Source: Gammaproteobacteria bacterium
GTDB taxonomy: Bacteria > Pseudomonadota > Gammaproteobacteria > Steroidobacterales > Steroidobacteraceae
NCBI GenBank assembly: GCA_021323735.1
Contig: JAJPKM010000016.1
Coordinates: 42,934-106,933 of the forward strand
DNA length: 64,000 nt
Reading direction: 5' to 3'
Shown: positions 48,331-58,855 of the stretch, piece after piece
How positions within the stretch are numbered: the first letter of the stretch is position 1
How the letters are laid out: every line of letters starts with the position of its first letter
Program-made: the position numbers and the translations under genes
Notes under the pieces: model-generated
What the model saw: the letters and a program-made list of their open reading frames with translations, nothing else
Databases searched by the model: none
What the model was told of the DNA's origin: nothing

Positions 48331-49470
48331 CTATGGTGCCTGACGGGGCTGCCCAAATTGGCCATCGTAATTTTTCTCCAGCCATGTTGCATAGTCTCTT
48401 CCCAAGAGGCCCTGCCACCAATCCACCTGCTGCAAATACCACTCGACAGTGGACGCCAGTCCACTCCGAATATCTCGGGCGGGCGAGTATCCTAGGCTGC
48501 GCGCCGCTTTGGAGTAGTTGATGGCATACCTGCGATCGTGGCCGGGGCGATCGCGAACGTGAGTAATCAGTTGGATTGCCTGCTTCCCATTGAAAATCGG
48601 TGACGCCGGGAAGAAATCGCGATGCTCCGGATGAGCGCCCAGCTGTCGATCCACCAGATCGCACAGCGTGCGCACGATATGGATGTTGGTCGTCTCGCTG
48701 TTGCCGCCGATATTGTAAACCTCTCCCGGCTCGCCCTTCTGGAGCGCCAATGCGATAGCCGCGCAATGATCCTCCACATGCAGCCAGTCGCGTATCTGCA
48801 ACCCATCGCCGTAGACCGGCAGCGTCTTGCCCAGCAAGATATTGACGATGGTCAGTGGAATCAGCTTTTCCGGAAAGTGAAAAGGACCGTAGTTGTTGGA
48901 GCAGTTGGTGACCGTGGTGTGGAGGCCGTAGGTCTCATGGTAAGCACGCACCAAGTGGTCCGAGGCTGCCTTGCTCGCGGAGTACGGCGAGTTGGGTGCG
49001 TACGGCGTGGTTTCGGTGAATGGCGCATCATCGGGGCCAAGAGAGCCATACACCTCATCGGTGGACACATGATGGAAACGATGCGCGGGTACGCCTTTCT
49101 GATCGATCCACAACGCCTTGGCAGCTTTCAGGAGTGAATGCGTTCCAACGACATTCGTGCGTATGAAATCATCGGGACCTAGGATGGATCGATCGACATG
49201 CGATTCCGCTGCAAAGTGGACGATGGTATCGATCTGGTGTTGACGAAGCAGCGCACCCACCGCCGGCTCATCGCAAATATCCCCACGAACAAATAGATAT
49301 CGCGGATCGTTCTCGACGTCCGCCAAATTACCTATGTTGCCCGCATAAGTCAGCGCATCGAGCACCACGACCTTTCCCTGGTGTGAATTCGCAAGCCAAT
49401 GGTGCACGAAATTCGAACCGATGAATCCCGCGCCGCCGGTAATGAGCAAGTTATGCGGTTCGAACTTCAT
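48331..49470 (-). CDS. rmlB: dTDP-glucose 4,6-dehydratase
   Basis: Second step of dTDP-L-rhamnose synthesis. The 379-residue protein has LITGGAGFIGSNFVHHWL at the start, FAAESHVDRSI (about 83), HVSTDEVYGSLG with the catalytic Asp-Glu, and the Tyr-x3-Lys in PYSASKAASDHLVRA. It is slightly longer than usual (about 350). It overlaps rmlD by 20 bases; the gap of 97 bases to the SLBB gene contains TATACAAT on the minus strand as a weak promoter candidate. Confidence 0.95.
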   Translation of the reverse strand: MKFEPHNLLITGGAGFIGSNFVHHWLANSHQGKVVVLDALTYAGNIGNLADVENDPRYLFVRGDICDEPAVGALLRQHQIDTIVHFAAESHVDRSILGPDDFIRTNVVGTHSLLKAAKALWIDQKGVPAHRFHHVSTDEVYGSLGPDDAPFTETTPYAPNSPYSASKAASDHLVRAYHETYGLHTTVTNCSNNYGPFHFPEKLIPLTIVNILLGKTLPVYGDGLQIRDWLHVEDHCAAIALALQKGEPGEVYNIGGNSETTNIHIVRTLCDLVDRQLGAHPEHRDFFPASPIFNGKQAIQLITHVRDRPGHDRRYAINYSKAARSLGYSPARDIRSGLASTVEWYLQQVDWWQGLLGRDYATWLEKNYDGQFGQPRQAP

Positions 49471-50314
49471 CCAACAGAGTCCTCAAGTTGTGCCGCCAAT
49501 GCCGGCCAGACGAATTGAGCAGCGAGCGCGTCGAGGCAGTATCCAGCACGCTGAACGCAGGACGCCTTGCGCGAGTGGGGTAGGACGCGCTGGATATGGC
49601 TCGGATGGGGATCGACTTAGGTAACAGCCCTCGCGCCAATGCCTCATCCTGGATCGCCACGGCGAAATCGTACCAACTGGCGACGCCCAGATCGGTCCAA
49701 TGGTAAATGCCCGCCGCCGCATTGGCATCCATCAGCCCCCAAATCGCCTCGGCGGCACTCGCAGCCGAAGTGGGTGTGCCAATCTGATCGCAGACCACAC
49801 TGATCTGATCTTTTTCTCGCATCAGAAGCAGCATGGTCAACACGAAGTTCTTGCCCTCGGCGGCGTACACCCACGAGGTGCGCAGCACGATTCCCGAACC
49901 TCCGGGAGTAAGCACATGCCGCTCACCGCCCAGCTTGCTCGCCCCGTAGACGCTTAAGGGGTTGGTTCTGTCGGTGGTCAGGTATGCCCGGCTGGAATTC
50001 CCGTCGAATACAAAATCGGTGGAGAGATGCAGCAATCTGCACCTTTCACGCTCCGACGCCCTCGCGAGAGACGCCACCGCGGTGTCGTTGACCGCGATCG
50101 CCTGTGCCGGCTGATCTTCCGCGAGATCCACCGCTGTGTAAGCCGCCGCATTCACCACCCAGTCCGGCCTGACTTCCGCGAATGTCCGCGACACGGCGTG
50201 GGCATCGACGATATCCAGCTCTGCGCGAGTACGCGAGACAATTTCATGTTCGCTCGGAGCTGCCTTAGCGACCGCCCGCGCGATCTGCCCGCCGCCGAGT
50301 ACCAGCACTTTCAC
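49451..50314 (-). CDS. rmlD: dTDP-4-dehydrorhamnose reductase
   Basis: Last step of dTDP-L-rhamnose synthesis. The 287-residue enzyme has LVLGGGQIARAVAKAA, a looser NADPH loop than usual, VVNAAAYTAVDLAEDQP (about 53), LSTDFVFDG and the Tyr-x3-Lys in SVYGASKLGGE. It starts with GTG overlapping the rmlC stop (GTGA), indicating coupling. Confidence 0.94.
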   Translation of the reverse strand: MKVLVLGGGQIARAVAKAAPSEHEIVSRTRAELDIVDAHAVSRTFAEVRPDWVVNAAAYTAVDLAEDQPAQAIAVNDTAVASLARASERERCRLLHLSTDFVFDGNSSRAYLTTDRTNPLSVYGASKLGGERHVLTPGGSGIVLRTSWVYAAEGKNFVLTMLLLMREKDQISVVCDQIGTPTSAASAAEAIWGLMDANAAAGIYHWTDLGVASWYDFAVAIQDEALARGLLPKSIPIRAISSASYPTRARRPAFSVLDTASTRSLLNSSGRHWRHNLRTLLDEVRTA

Positions 50315-50859
50315 GGGAACTTCTCGATCGCCGCGAAGGACACACCTTGCCGGTCCTTGCCCGACTGAATCGGCGTGGTTCCCTTAGGGAGGGGCCACGC
50401 AATCGCCAGCGCCGGATCATCCCACGCCAAGGTGCGTTCATGTGCAGGACTGTACAGATCGGTGCACTTGTACAGGAAATCCGCGCTTTCCGACGTCACC
50501 AGTATCCCGTGCGCAAGGCCCGGCGGCACCCACAGCATGCGATGGTTATCCGCCGACAGCTCCACTCCCCACCAGCGACCGTAGCTCGGCGAACTGCGTC
50601 GCAGGTCGACGACGACGTCGAACACGCTGCCCGACGCCACTCGCACCAGCTTGCCTTGGGTGTGTTCGGTTTGAAAATGCAAACCACGCAAGGTCCAACG
50701 CGAGGACCGACTGTGATTGTCCTGCACGAAGGCCGCGTCGATGCCGGCAGCCGCGAACTTCTCCTTCTGCCATGTCTCCAGAAAGAACCCGCGCGCATCG
50801 CCGAATACCTGCGGCTCGATCAATACAACTTCGTGAAGCGGCGTATCTTGAAATTTCAT
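50311..50859 (-). CDS. rmlC: dTDP-4-dehydrorhamnose 3,5-epimerase
   Basis: A 182-residue cupin-fold epimerase. It has VLIEPQVFGDARGFFLETW at residue 11, QDNHSRSSRWTLRGLHFQ (about 47) with the catalytic His, and VPPGLAHGILVTSE (about 112). Full length for the family. It follows rmlA by 28 bases and overlaps rmlD by four. Confidence 0.95.
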   Translation of the reverse strand: MKFQDTPLHEVVLIEPQVFGDARGFFLETWQKEKFAAAGIDAAFVQDNHSRSSRWTLRGLHFQTEHTQGKLVRVASGSVFDVVVDLRRSSPSYGRWWGVELSADNHRMLWVPPGLAHGILVTSESADFLYKCTDLYSPAHERTLAWDDPALAIAWPLPKGTTPIQSGKDRQGVSFAAIEKFP

Positions 50860-50887
50860 CGGACCTTTCGCATGCTAGTTGATTGAA

Positions 50888-51778
50888 TCACGCTGCCGTA
50901 CCTTCTTTCACGATGCGCAGCAAGTACTCACCGTAACCGCTCTTGGCCAGTGGCTCGGCCAGTTTCACCAGCTGCGCCGTATCGATGAAGTCTGACCGCC
51001 AGGCGATCTCTTCCACACAGGCAATTTTAAGCCCCTGCCGCTCCTCGATGATGCGCACGAACACCCCGGCATCGAGCAGGGAATTGTGCGTCCCGGTATC
51101 GAGCCATGCCGTCCCGCGGCCCAAGCGCTCGATATGCAGGTCACCAAGTTTCAAATAGGCACGATTCAAATCGGTGATCTCGAGTTCACCGCGCGGCGAA
51201 GGGGTCAGCGCTTTAGCCAGTGCCGAAGCGCGACCGTCATAGAAATAAATGCCGGTCACGGCATAATTCGACGGCGGCGATTTCGGCTTTTCGAGAAGAT
51301 CCGCCACCCGTCCCTGAGCATCGAATTGCACCACACCGTAACGTTCCGGATCCTGCACATAGTAACCGAATACCGTGGCTCCTGATCCACGCTGCGCCGC
51401 TGATTGCAGCAGCGCGGTCAGATGGGCACCATAAAATATGTTATCGCCCAGAATCAGCGCTGAGGGTGCGCCGTCTAGAAATTCCTCGCCCAGGATCAAC
51501 GCCTGCGCGATGCCGTTGGGGTTGGCTTGCACCACGTACTCGAACGACAATCCCCACTGCGCACCGCTTCCCAGAAGATCGCGAAATGACGCCTGGTCGC
51601 GTGGTGTGGTGATGATCAGGTACTCACGAATGCCGGCGGACATCAGAGTCGCCAGCGGGTAGTAGATCATCGGCTTGTCGTACACCGGCAAGAGCTGCTT
51701 GGACTGCGACAGTGTAATCGGATGCAGGCGCGTGCCGGCGCCGCCCGCCAAAATGATTCCTTTCCTGGGTTTGGTCAA
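50888..51778 (-). CDS. rmlA: Glucose-1-phosphate thymidylyltransferase
   Basis: First and feedback-controlled step of dTDP-rhamnose synthesis, 296 residues. It has GIILAGGAGTRLHPIT at the start, YDKPMIYYPLATLM (about 33), LGDNIFYG (about 110) and LEKPKSPPSNYAVTGIYFYD (about 163). It begins with TTG; no ATG lies near the conserved N-terminus. Downstream are rmlC, rmlD and rmlB, all close or overlapping. Confidence 0.95.
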   Translation of the reverse strand: MTKPRKGIILAGGAGTRLHPITLSQSKQLLPVYDKPMIYYPLATLMSAGIREYLIITTPRDQASFRDLLGSGAQWGLSFEYVVQANPNGIAQALILGEEFLDGAPSALILGDNIFYGAHLTALLQSAAQRGSGATVFGYYVQDPERYGVVQFDAQGRVADLLEKPKSPPSNYAVTGIYFYDGRASALAKALTPSPRGELEITDLNRAYLKLGDLHIERLGRGTAWLDTGTHNSLLDAGVFVRIIEERQGLKIACVEEIAWRSDFIDTAQLVKLAEPLAKSGYGEYLLRIVKEGTAA

Positions 51779-51833
51779 AATCTCAACCTATTGGTTTGTG
51801 GTTATGATGGGTTTGATGCTTGCGATGGCGATT

Positions 51834-53456
51834 CTAGCGATGCGTCGCCACATAGTTGATCAACGCCCCTAAACTCAACGCGCCGGCACCCTGCGGCGCC
51901 TTCGCCCCGGTCATGTCGATCCCTGAGGCCAGTTTCTTCCCCAGCTCCACGCCGAACTGATCGAAGGAATTCACGCCCCACACCGTTCCCTGCACGAAGA
52001 CACTGTGTTCGTACAGCGCGAGAATACCGCCTAAGGCTCGCGCCGTGGTTTGGGGATACAGCAGCAGAGTGCTGGGGCGATTCCCCTCGTGCACCCGGTG
52101 AATGGCGATGCGGTCGACTTCCGCCGCACTCACCCCGGCCTTGCGCATGTCGGCCTCAACCTCGGGCAACGGGTATCCATAGGCGAATGCCTGCGACTGC
52201 GCGAAACAGTTCTTCAAGGCCAGATCCTGACCCTCGGTACCGCCCCACGACCCGCGCAACGGCGCGATGAAATCCAGCGCCTGGGTCGGCGTCCCCTGAT
52301 GCAGCATTTGGAAGAATGAATGCTGGGCATTCGAACCGGGCTCGCCCCAAACGATGGGCGCCGTGGCGAATCCCACGTGGATGCCGTCCAAGGAGACCGA
52401 CTTGCCGTTGCTTTCCATCTCCAGCTGTTGCAGGTACGCGGGAAGGCGTGCGAGCCGCTGATCGTATGGCAGCACCGCCAGTGTCGGCAGGTTCAAGAAG
52501 GTGCGGTTCCACACGCCGATCAGTCCCATGATCACGGGCAGATTTTTCTCGAATGGCGCGGTGGTAAAATGCCTGTCGATGTCACTGGCGCCCTTGAGGA
52601 AATCCTCGAATCGCTCCGTGCCGATGACCAGTTCGGCGATGAGGCCGATGGCCGACCACACCGAGTAGCGCCCGCCCACCCAATCCCACATGGTAAACCG
52701 ATGGTCGGCGGCGATGCCGAACTTGTCCATGGCCTCGGCGTTGGTCGACACGGCGACGAAGTGATGGCCGGGCGCCTTCTCGCCGAGCGCACCCACGATC
52801 CAGGCGCGGGCCGCGTTTGCATTGGCCTGCGTCTCCTGGGTGACGAAGGTCTTGGAGCACACGATGACCAGCGTCTCCGCCGGATCCAGGGTACGGGTCA
52901 AGTCCTCGAGCTGGGTTCGATCCACATTTGACACGAAATGCGGTGTGATATCCCCGCTCCACTGCGCACGCAGCGCGTCGCACACCAGCAAGGGACCCAA
53001 GTCCGAGCCGCCGATGCCGATGTTCACCACATGCTTGAATTTTTTACCCGTGGTGCCGGTCTTCTGGCCGTTGCGCACCAAGCCGGCAAAGGTCGAGAGC
53101 TTCTGGCGCGAGGTTGTGACTTCGGCCTGGACGGCCGGCGATCCGGCGAAATCGGAGCGCAGCGCCGTATGCAGCACCGCACGCCGCTCCGTACTGTTGA
53201 TAGGATCGCCGCGAAACATGGCGGCCGTGCGGCCGGAGAGATCGACCGCCCGCGCTAGGTCGAACAACAGCGCCAAGGTCTGCGGCGTGATGCGCTGGCG
53301 AGACACATCGAGCAACCACGTGTCGTGTTCGACGTGGAAGTGCTGCCAACGCCTGGCATCCGCGCTGCACAGATCGCGCAGATGCAGCTTGGCCATGTCT
53401 TTGGCGTGGTTCGCCACGGCGCTCCACGCCGGGAGAGCGGAATTCAACTGGCTCAT
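51834..53456 (-). CDS. pgi: Glucose-6-phosphate isomerase
   Basis: Interconverts glucose 6-phosphate and fructose 6-phosphate. The 540-residue protein has [12 protein letters not shown] (about 147), the signature [12 protein letters not shown] (about 267), [18 protein letters not shown] (about 372) and the C-terminal-helix [14 protein letters not shown] (about 492), with the catalytic Glu and His in place. Its position among sugar-nucleotide genes fits supply of fructose 6-phosphate to ManC and glucose 6-phosphate to RmlA. Its ATG overlaps the stop of the capI-type gene. Confidence 0.96.
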   Translation of the reverse strand: MSQLNSALPAWSAVANHAKDMAKLHLRDLCSADARRWQHFHVEHDTWLLDVSRQRITPQTLALLFDLARAVDLSGRTAAMFRGDPINSTERRAVLHTALRSDFAGSPAVQAEVTTSRQKLSTFAGLVRNGQKTGTTGKKFKHVVNIGIGGSDLGPLLVCDALRAQWSGDITPHFVSNVDRTQLEDLTRTLDPAETLVIVCSKTFVTQETQANANAARAWIVGALGEKAPGHHFVAVSTNAEAMDKFGIAADHRFTMWDWVGGRYSVWSAIGLIAELVIGTERFEDFLKGASDIDRHFTTAPFEKNLPVIMGLIGVWNRTFLNLPTLAVLPYDQRLARLPAYLQQLEMESNGKSVSLDGIHVGFATAPIVWGEPGSNAQHSFFQMLHQGTPTQALDFIAPLRGSWGGTEGQDLALKNCFAQSQAFAYGYPLPEVEADMRKAGVSAAEVDRIAIHRVHEGNRPSTLLLYPQTTARALGGILALYEHSVFVQGTVWGVNSFDQFGVELGKKLASGIDMTGAKAPQGAGALSLGALINYVATHR

Positions 53457-54484
53457 GACGGGTCTACTCGTGAAAACTGCGGGCGATAATAGTCAAGATA
53501 CCACTCGACGAAGTGCTTCACACCCGTCTCCAGATCCGTGCAGGGGCGGTAGCCGACATCCCGCGCCAGGGCTTCCACATCGGCCCAGGTGTCCGGAAGA
53601 TCACCCAGCTGCATGGGCAGCATATTTTTCTCAGCTTTCACACCTAGGGATTGCTCCAGGACTTCGATGTAGCGCAGCAGCGGCACGGGGGTCTGATTGC
53701 CGATGTTGTAGATTCGAAAAGGCGCGTTGCCGGTGCTGGGAGTCGGATGATCGGAATCCCAAGCCGGGTCCGGCCTCGCCACATGATCGACCGCAGCGAC
53801 GACCCCTCGGACGATATCGTCCACATAGGTGAAATCACGCTGATGATAGCCATCGTTGAACACATCGATAGGCAGGCCCGCGAGAATGTTCTTGGTGAAC
53901 AGGAACAGTGCCATGTCAGGCCGCCCCCACGGACCATAGACGGTGAAGAATCGCAGCCCCGTCGTCGGCAGTTGGTAGAGCGAGGAATAGCTATGCGCCA
54001 TCAGCTCATTCGATCGCTTGGTGGCGGCATACAAGGTGAGCGGATGATCGACGCCTTGGGTTTCCAAGAACGGCATCTTGGTATTGGCGCCGTACACGGA
54101 ACTGGTCGAGGCATAGACCAAGTGCTCGACTTGGGTCCGGCGGCATCCCTCGATGACCTGTAGAAATCCGACGATATTGCTGTGCACGTAGGCATGCGGA
54201 TCTTCGATGGAGTACCGCACCCCGGCCTGGGCGGCCAGGTGCACCACACGCTGAAATTTCTCCTGCAAGAACAGCGTCGCCATCCCATCGCGATCGGCGA
54301 TATCCATCTTCACGAACCGAAAGCCTTGATGTTGTTTCAATCTCTCGAGGCGCGCCTGCTTCAAGGCCGGGTCGTAGTAGGCATTGAGATTGTCGATGCC
54401 CACGACCTCATCGCCGCGCTCCAGCAAGCATCGCGCCGTGTGAAAACCGATAAAACCGGCAGCACCGGTCACGAGCAGCTTCAC
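53453..54484 (-). CDS. UDP-glucuronate 4-epimerase, CapI/GAE type
   Basis: An extended short-chain dehydrogenase of about 343 residues that should convert UDP-glucuronate to UDP-galacturonate. It has [17 protein letters not shown], the family-typical [18 protein letters not shown] (about 32), [14 protein letters not shown] (about 75) and the Tyr-x3-Lys in [19 protein letters not shown] at 54484 overlapping the dnaQ stop (GTGA) is chosen; a GTG at 54496 is also in frame. A polysaccharide gene directly coupled to dnaQ is unusual. Confidence 0.9.
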   Translation of the reverse strand: MKLLVTGAAGFIGFHTARCLLERGDEVVGIDNLNAYYDPALKQARLERLKQHQGFRFVKMDIADRDGMATLFLQEKFQRVVHLAAQAGVRYSIEDPHAYVHSNIVGFLQVIEGCRRTQVEHLVYASTSSVYGANTKMPFLETQGVDHPLTLYAATKRSNELMAHSYSSLYQLPTTGLRFFTVYGPWGRPDMALFLFTKNILAGLPIDVFNDGYHQRDFTYVDDIVRGVVAAVDHVARPDPAWDSDHPTPSTGNAPFRIYNIGNQTPVPLLRYIEVLEQSLGVKAEKNMLPMQLGDLPDTWADVEALARDVGYRPCTDLETGVKHFVEWYLDYYRPQFSRVDPS

Positions 54485-55188
54485 AGTCGCCGCCACACCG
54501 TCTTGCCGGACGATGCCTTGTCGAGCAACGCCAGGATGCGTTCGTGGGCGAGAGTTTCTTCTTCGCTGGCGTTGACCACCTGGATGCGGATGCCGGCAAA
54601 CGACCGCAGCGGCTGGTCGGGGCGGGCACCGTGACGCATGTTGTCGGATTCGGCGCTCAAGATCAGGCTACCCTGGCCGCCGGTCATCGCCAAGTACACT
54701 TCGGCCAGGATGCGCGCATCCAGGAGCGCCCCGTGATACTCACGATGCGAGTTGTCGACCGAATAGCGCTTGCACAGGGCATCCAGGCTGTTGCGCTGCC
54801 CCGGGTGCATTTGCCGCGCCAGCACCAGCGAGTCGAGCACGCGGCACAGGTCTGCCACGCGATGCGCGGCGTCCAAGCGCGCGAACTCGGCATTGAGGAA
54901 AGCCACGTCAAAGGGTGCGTTGTGGATGATCAACTCCGCATCGCGGATGAATTCCAGGAACTCGCCATGCACCTGCGAAAAGGTGGGCTCCTTGGCCAGC
55001 CGCTCCCGCGTCAGACCATGGACTTGAACCGCGCCTTCATCGATGTCGCGCTCGGGATTCAAGTATTGGTGGAAACGACGGCCGGTCAGACGCCGATTGA
55101 ACAGCTCCACGCAGCCGATTTCGATGACACGGTGCTGCTGTTCGACTTCAAGACCCGTGGTTTCCGTATCGAGGACGACTTGGCGCAT
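54481..55188 (-). CDS. dnaQ: DNA polymerase III epsilon subunit (3'-5' proofreading)
   Basis: The 235-residue proofreading exonuclease. Exo I is LDTETTGLE with catalytic Asp7 and Glu9, Exo II is [15 protein letters not shown] (about 95) and Exo III is [14 protein letters not shown] (about 155) with its His and Asp. The C-terminal tail that binds the polymerase alpha subunit follows. It starts eight bases after rnhA, the same rnhA/dnaQ neighbourhood as in E. coli, though here they are on one strand. Confidence 0.96.
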   Translation of the reverse strand: MRQVVLDTETTGLEVEQQHRVIEIGCVELFNRRLTGRRFHQYLNPERDIDEGAVQVHGLTRERLAKEPTFSQVHGEFLEFIRDAELIIHNAPFDVAFLNAEFARLDAAHRVADLCRVLDSLVLARQMHPGQRNSLDALCKRYSVDNSHREYHGALLDARILAEVYLAMTGGQGSLILSAESDNMRHGARPDQPLRSFAGIRIQVVNASEEETLAHERILALLDKASSGKTVWRRL

Positions 55189-55196
55189 TCCAAATC

Positions 55197-55640
55197 TTAC
55201 CGCACCGCCAGCATGCGATCGATGGCATGGTTGGCGAGTTGATCGACATATTCATTGCCCTCATGGCCGGAATGCCCCTTGACCCAGATCCACTGGATGT
55301 CTTGGGTTCCCGCGGCCGCATCCAACAATTGCCACAGGTCTTGATTCTTGACCGGTTGACGGCCGGCGGTACGCCACCCACGCGCCTTCCAATTCGGCAG
55401 CCATTCGGTGATGCCTTGAAGCACGTACTTCGAATCCGTATAGAGTTTGACCGCGCAGCGCCGCTTCAGGGCGCCAAGGCCGCCGATGGCAGCCGCCAAT
55501 TCCATGCGATTGTTGGTGGTCGCCGGTTCGCTGCCCGAGACTTCCTTACGCTCCTTGCCGCAGATCAGCAGTGCGGCCCAGCCGCCCGGCCCCGGATTGC
55601 CGCGGCATGCGCCGTCGGTGAAGATATCGACTTCGGTCAT
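55197..55640 (-). CDS. rnhA: Ribonuclease HI
   Basis: Removes RNA from RNA-DNA hybrids. 147 residues, full length, with the active-site residues in [15 protein letters not shown] (Asp8), [11 protein letters not shown] (Glu) and [10 protein letters not shown] (Asp), and the last Asp/His region in [15 protein letters not shown]. Its ATG overlaps the stop of the methyltransferase gene. Confidence 0.97.
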   Translation of the reverse strand: MTEVDIFTDGACRGNPGPGGWAALLICGKERKEVSGSEPATTNNRMELAAAIGGLGALKRRCAVKLYTDSKYVLQGITEWLPNWKARGWRTAGRQPVKNQDLWQLLDAAAGTQDIQWIWVKGHSGHEGNEYVDQLANHAIDRMLAVR

Positions 55641-56353
55641 GGTCTCACCTTATGCGTGGGCTCCGCCGCACCCACCAGCACACGCTGCCGCGCGCGCCGT
55701 CGCGGCTTGACCAACGTCAAGGTCGGCACGCGCTTGCGCGCCTTCAGCAAGTAGGCTCCCGCCGTCAGGGCGCGGCGCGGCTGCGGATCCGCTCCGCGGC
55801 CGGTCAAGGGCAGAAAGCCCAAATAGCCGCGAACAGCGTCCACGTCAAAGCCCAGCAACGCGACCCAATCGCGCAGCCGCCGCTCCGACAGCATCCGCTG
55901 CGTCCCCGGCGGAAATGCCGGGCGTCCGAAGTATTGGCTGAATACATGGCGTGCGCCCCAGCCGCTGAACGGATTGAAACCGCAAATCAGCAGGCAGCCC
56001 TGCCCGGTGAGCACCCGCTCGGCTTCCCGCAGCACGGTATACGGGTCCTCGACCAACTCCAGTGTATGCGGCAACAAGATGGCATCGATGGAATCGGACC
56101 GAAACGGCAAGGAATCGAGTGGTGCGCACAGCGTGACACCGGGGCGCAGGTCAGGCGCCAACAGCGTCGTATGCTGGGTGCGAGCACCCGCTAACAGCGG
56201 GCGGTCAGGCCCCCAGGCGCCGACCTGCAGGAGTTCGAAGCCGAACACATTGTCCAGCGCCTGCATCGCCAATACCGCTTCTTCTCGCAGCACCCGCGCG
56301 CCCAAGGGGCTCATGAACCAATCGTTCGGGGGTATGTCTGCCGTCGATTCCAA
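55637..56353 (-). CDS. SAM-dependent methyltransferase, YafS-type
   Basis: A class I methyltransferase-like protein of about 238 residues with a weak SAM loop (LLQVGAWGP), the second motif [30 protein letters not shown] (key residues Asp and Pro-His), and a post-motif [16 protein letters not shown]. coli has the related gene yafS in the same place, between gloB and rnhA. The substrate is unknown. TTG at 56353 is preferred as start because GAGGAGG lies just before it; the ATG at 56392 has no ribosome site. Confidence 0.85.
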   Translation of the reverse strand: MESTADIPPNDWFMSPLGARVLREEAVLAMQALDNVFGFELLQVGAWGPDRPLLAGARTQHTTLLAPDLRPGVTLCAPLDSLPFRSDSIDAILLPHTLELVEDPYTVLREAERVLTGQGCLLICGFNPFSGWGARHVFSQYFGRPAFPPGTQRMLSERRLRDWVALLGFDVDAVRGYLGFLPLTGRGADPQPRRALTAGAYLLKARKRVPTLTLVKPRRRARQRVLVGAAEPTHKVRP

Positions 56354-56416
56354 CCGACCTCCTCTTGAGAAAAACACTAGCGCAGTTCGCATGTTACAGG
56401 TTAAATACGCCGCAAA

Positions 56417-57211
56417 ATGTCAAAACCTGCCCCGCATCTTAACGTGCACCCCGTGCGCGCATTCTCCGATAACTACGTCTGGCTGATCGAGTCGCCGACG
56501 CGACCGTCCGAGGTGGTCGCGGTGGACCCCGGTGAGGCTGCACCTGTGGTTGCCGAGCTTACGCGCCGCAACCTGCGGCTGGCAGCCATTTTGCTGACTC
56601 ACCATCATCCGGACCATATCGGCGGGGTGCCTGATTTGCTGCGCTTAGGCGAAATCCCGGTGATCGGTCCGGACGATGGGCGGATTGCGAGCCGGACCCG
56701 CACGGTACGCAACCAAGAGCGCTGCGACTTGTCGGACTTGGGACTTAGCTTCGAGATTTTGCATGTGCCGGGGCATACGGTAAGCCATATTGCATTTTGG
56801 GGGCACGGCGCTCTTTTTTGCGGAGACACGCTGTTCAGCGCCGGCTGCGGTCGCATGTTCGAAGGTACGCCTGAGCAGATGAATGCTTCTCTGAACCGCC
56901 TGCGGGACCTGCCGCCCGAGACACGCATGTTTTGCGGCCACGAATACACCGCTGCCAATCTACGCTTCGCCCTGACGGTGGAACCGGCCAATGACGCGGC
57001 GCTCGAATACCAGGAAAGCGTGCGACGCGTTCGCGCCGCCGGCGAACCCAGCCTACCCTCCACCATAAGTTCAGAGATCCGCGTCAATCCCTTTTTGCGT
57101 TGCGACAACCCTGCCGTCCGACGCGCTGCCGAAGCCCATGCGGGGAGAAGTCTTCAGGATCCCGCCGAGGTCTTCGGCGTGTTGCGCGCGTGGAAGGATC
57201 AGTTCCGCTAG
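56417..57211 (+). CDS. gloB: Hydroxyacylglutathione hydrolase (glyoxalase II)
   Basis: Splits S-lactoylglutathione to lactate and glutathione, the second step of methylglyoxal removal. The 264-residue metallo-beta-lactamase fold has the metal motif THHHPDHIGG (about 56), HVPGHTVSHI (about 113), FCGDTLFSAGCGRMFEG (about 132) and CGHEYTAANLRFA (about 173). It is divergent from the methyltransferase gene with about 63 bases between, and runs into mltD. Confidence 0.95.
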   Translation: MSKPAPHLNVHPVRAFSDNYVWLIESPTRPSEVVAVDPGEAAPVVAELTRRNLRLAAILLTHHHPDHIGGVPDLLRLGEIPVIGPDDGRIASRTRTVRNQERCDLSDLGLSFEILHVPGHTVSHIAFWGHGALFCGDTLFSAGCGRMFEGTPEQMNASLNRLRDLPPETRMFCGHEYTAANLRFALTVEPANDAALEYQESVRRVRAAGEPSLPSTISSEIRVNPFLRCDNPAVRRAAEAHAGRSLQDPAEVFGVLRAWKDQFR

Positions 57212-57221
57212 CGGAACACCC

Positions 57222-58850
57222 ATGACAACGCTCGCTCGACACTGGATGGTAGGCTGCGCGGCGTTGCTGCTGGGCGCCTGCGCGCAACGGCCGCCGGCGC
57301 CGGCGGCGCCGCCCGCGCGCGAGCCGGTCGTGATACCGCCCCAGCGGGCGTCCGAACCCATCGCCCCATCCGACACCGGCGTGGCGCTGGGCACGACGCC
57401 CACCTTGACCATGCCGCGCGAATGGCAGCACCACAACGGCGAGGACTACGACGATTTATTCGACCGTGTGCGCGCCGGCTTCGCCTTCGACGAGGTACAG
57501 GAGCCTGCGATCGACGTGCAGCTGGCCTGGTTCGAGCACAATCCGGATTATCTGGAACGCGTATTTCAGCGTGCGCAGCGCTACATGTACCACATCATCA
57601 CCGAAGTGGAGGCGCGCGGCATGCCGCTGGAGTTCGCGCTGCTGCCCGTGGTGGAGAGTGCATACGAGCCGTTTGCCTACTCCAGAAGCCGCGCCGCGGG
57701 ACTGTGGCAATTCATCCCCGATACGGGCGCGCGGTTCGGCCTGAAGCGCAACTGGTGGTTCGACGGGCGGCGCGACGTGGTGGAATCGACGCGCGCGGCG
57801 CTCGACTACCTGCAGGCACTGCATGACCAATTCAACGGCGATTGGCTGCTGGCGATCGCGGCGTACAACGTCGGTGAGAACGGCGTGCAGCGCGAGATGG
57901 ATTTCAACCGCGCGAACGGCCGGCCGGCGGATTTTTGGCACCTGCGCTTGCCAGCCGAAACCCGCGCCTATGTGCCGAAGCTTCTGGCCCTGAAGCGCCT
58001 GATGGCCGAGCCCGAGCGCTACGGCCTGGAGTTTGCGGCCATCCCCAACGAGCCCTACTTCGCGCTCATCGACACCGATTCGCAAATCGACTTGAAAATC
58101 GCCGCGCAGTTGGCCGGCACCAGCTACGATGAGTTGGTTGCCCTCAATCCAGGCTATAACCGCTGGGCCACGGATCCCGATGGCCCGCACCGCATGCTGG
58201 TCCCCATCGACAATGCGGATGCCTTTGAAGCGGCACTCAAAACCTTGAGTGCCGACGACCGCGTGCGTTTCGTCAGCCATGAAGTCGGCCGCAAGGAGAC
58301 CTTGGCCGGGATCGCCAAGGAGTATGGCACCACGCCGGCCGTCATCGCCAAGATCAACGACCTGAAGGATGGCAAGGTTGCCGCCGGACATATCTTGAAG
58401 ATCCCACAAATCAGCGGACAGCTGCCCGACAAGGTATTGCTGGCCGCTTTGCGCGTCGACCGGCCGGAAACCGATCGGGGCGTACGTAAGCAGCGCCAGA
58501 TCGTCTATCGCGTGCGCGCGGGCGAAACTTTGAGTTCTATTGCGCGCCGCCACGGCATGCCCGTGAGCACCCTCGCCCGGCTGAACAACTTAGGCACCCA
58601 GGACACGCTGGTGAAGGGCCAGCGGCTGGTGATCAAGGCGAGTGCACGCCGCTTGCGCGACGAAGGCGTCGTGTCCGGGCGTCGCTTGCTCTATACGGTT
58701 CGAAGCGGCGACACTGTGTACAGCATCTCGCGCCAGTTCCAGGTCTCGGTGTCGCAGCTGAAGAATTGGAACGGACTGAATGAGCATCACCAGATCAAAG
58801 TCGGAAAGCGGCTGGTGATGTACGTGGATTCGAACAGACAACAGGGGTAG
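57222..58850 (+). CDS. mltD: Membrane-bound lytic murein transglycosylase D
   Basis: Cleaves peptidoglycan glycan strands with anhydro-muramic ends. The 542-residue product has a lipoprotein signal with lipobox LGAC (about 20), a Pro/Ala-rich linker, and an SLT domain (about 105-225) with the catalytic Glu in [11 protein letters not shown] and [12 protein letters not shown]. Three LysM repeats follow (about 345-390, 425-468 and 487-532), the last ending [12 protein letters not shown] at 57222 opens the signal peptide; the longer frame overlaps gloB. Confidence 0.94.
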   Translation: MTTLARHWMVGCAALLLGACAQRPPAPAAPPAREPVVIPPQRASEPIAPSDTGVALGTTPTLTMPREWQHHNGEDYDDLFDRVRAGFAFDEVQEPAIDVQLAWFEHNPDYLERVFQRAQRYMYHIITEVEARGMPLEFALLPVVESAYEPFAYSRSRAAGLWQFIPDTGARFGLKRNWWFDGRRDVVESTRAALDYLQALHDQFNGDWLLAIAAYNVGENGVQREMDFNRANGRPADFWHLRLPAETRAYVPKLLALKRLMAEPERYGLEFAAIPNEPYFALIDTDSQIDLKIAAQLAGTSYDELVALNPGYNRWATDPDGPHRMLVPIDNADAFEAALKTLSADDRVRFVSHEVGRKETLAGIAKEYGTTPAVIAKINDLKDGKVAAGHILKIPQISGQLPDKVLLAALRVDRPETDRGVRKQRQIVYRVRAGETLSSIARRHGMPVSTLARLNNLGTQDTLVKGQRLVIKASARRLRDEGVVSGRRLLYTVRSGDTVYSISRQFQVSVSQLKNWNGLNEHHQIKVGKRLVMYVDSNRQQG

Positions 58851-58855
58851 GAATA

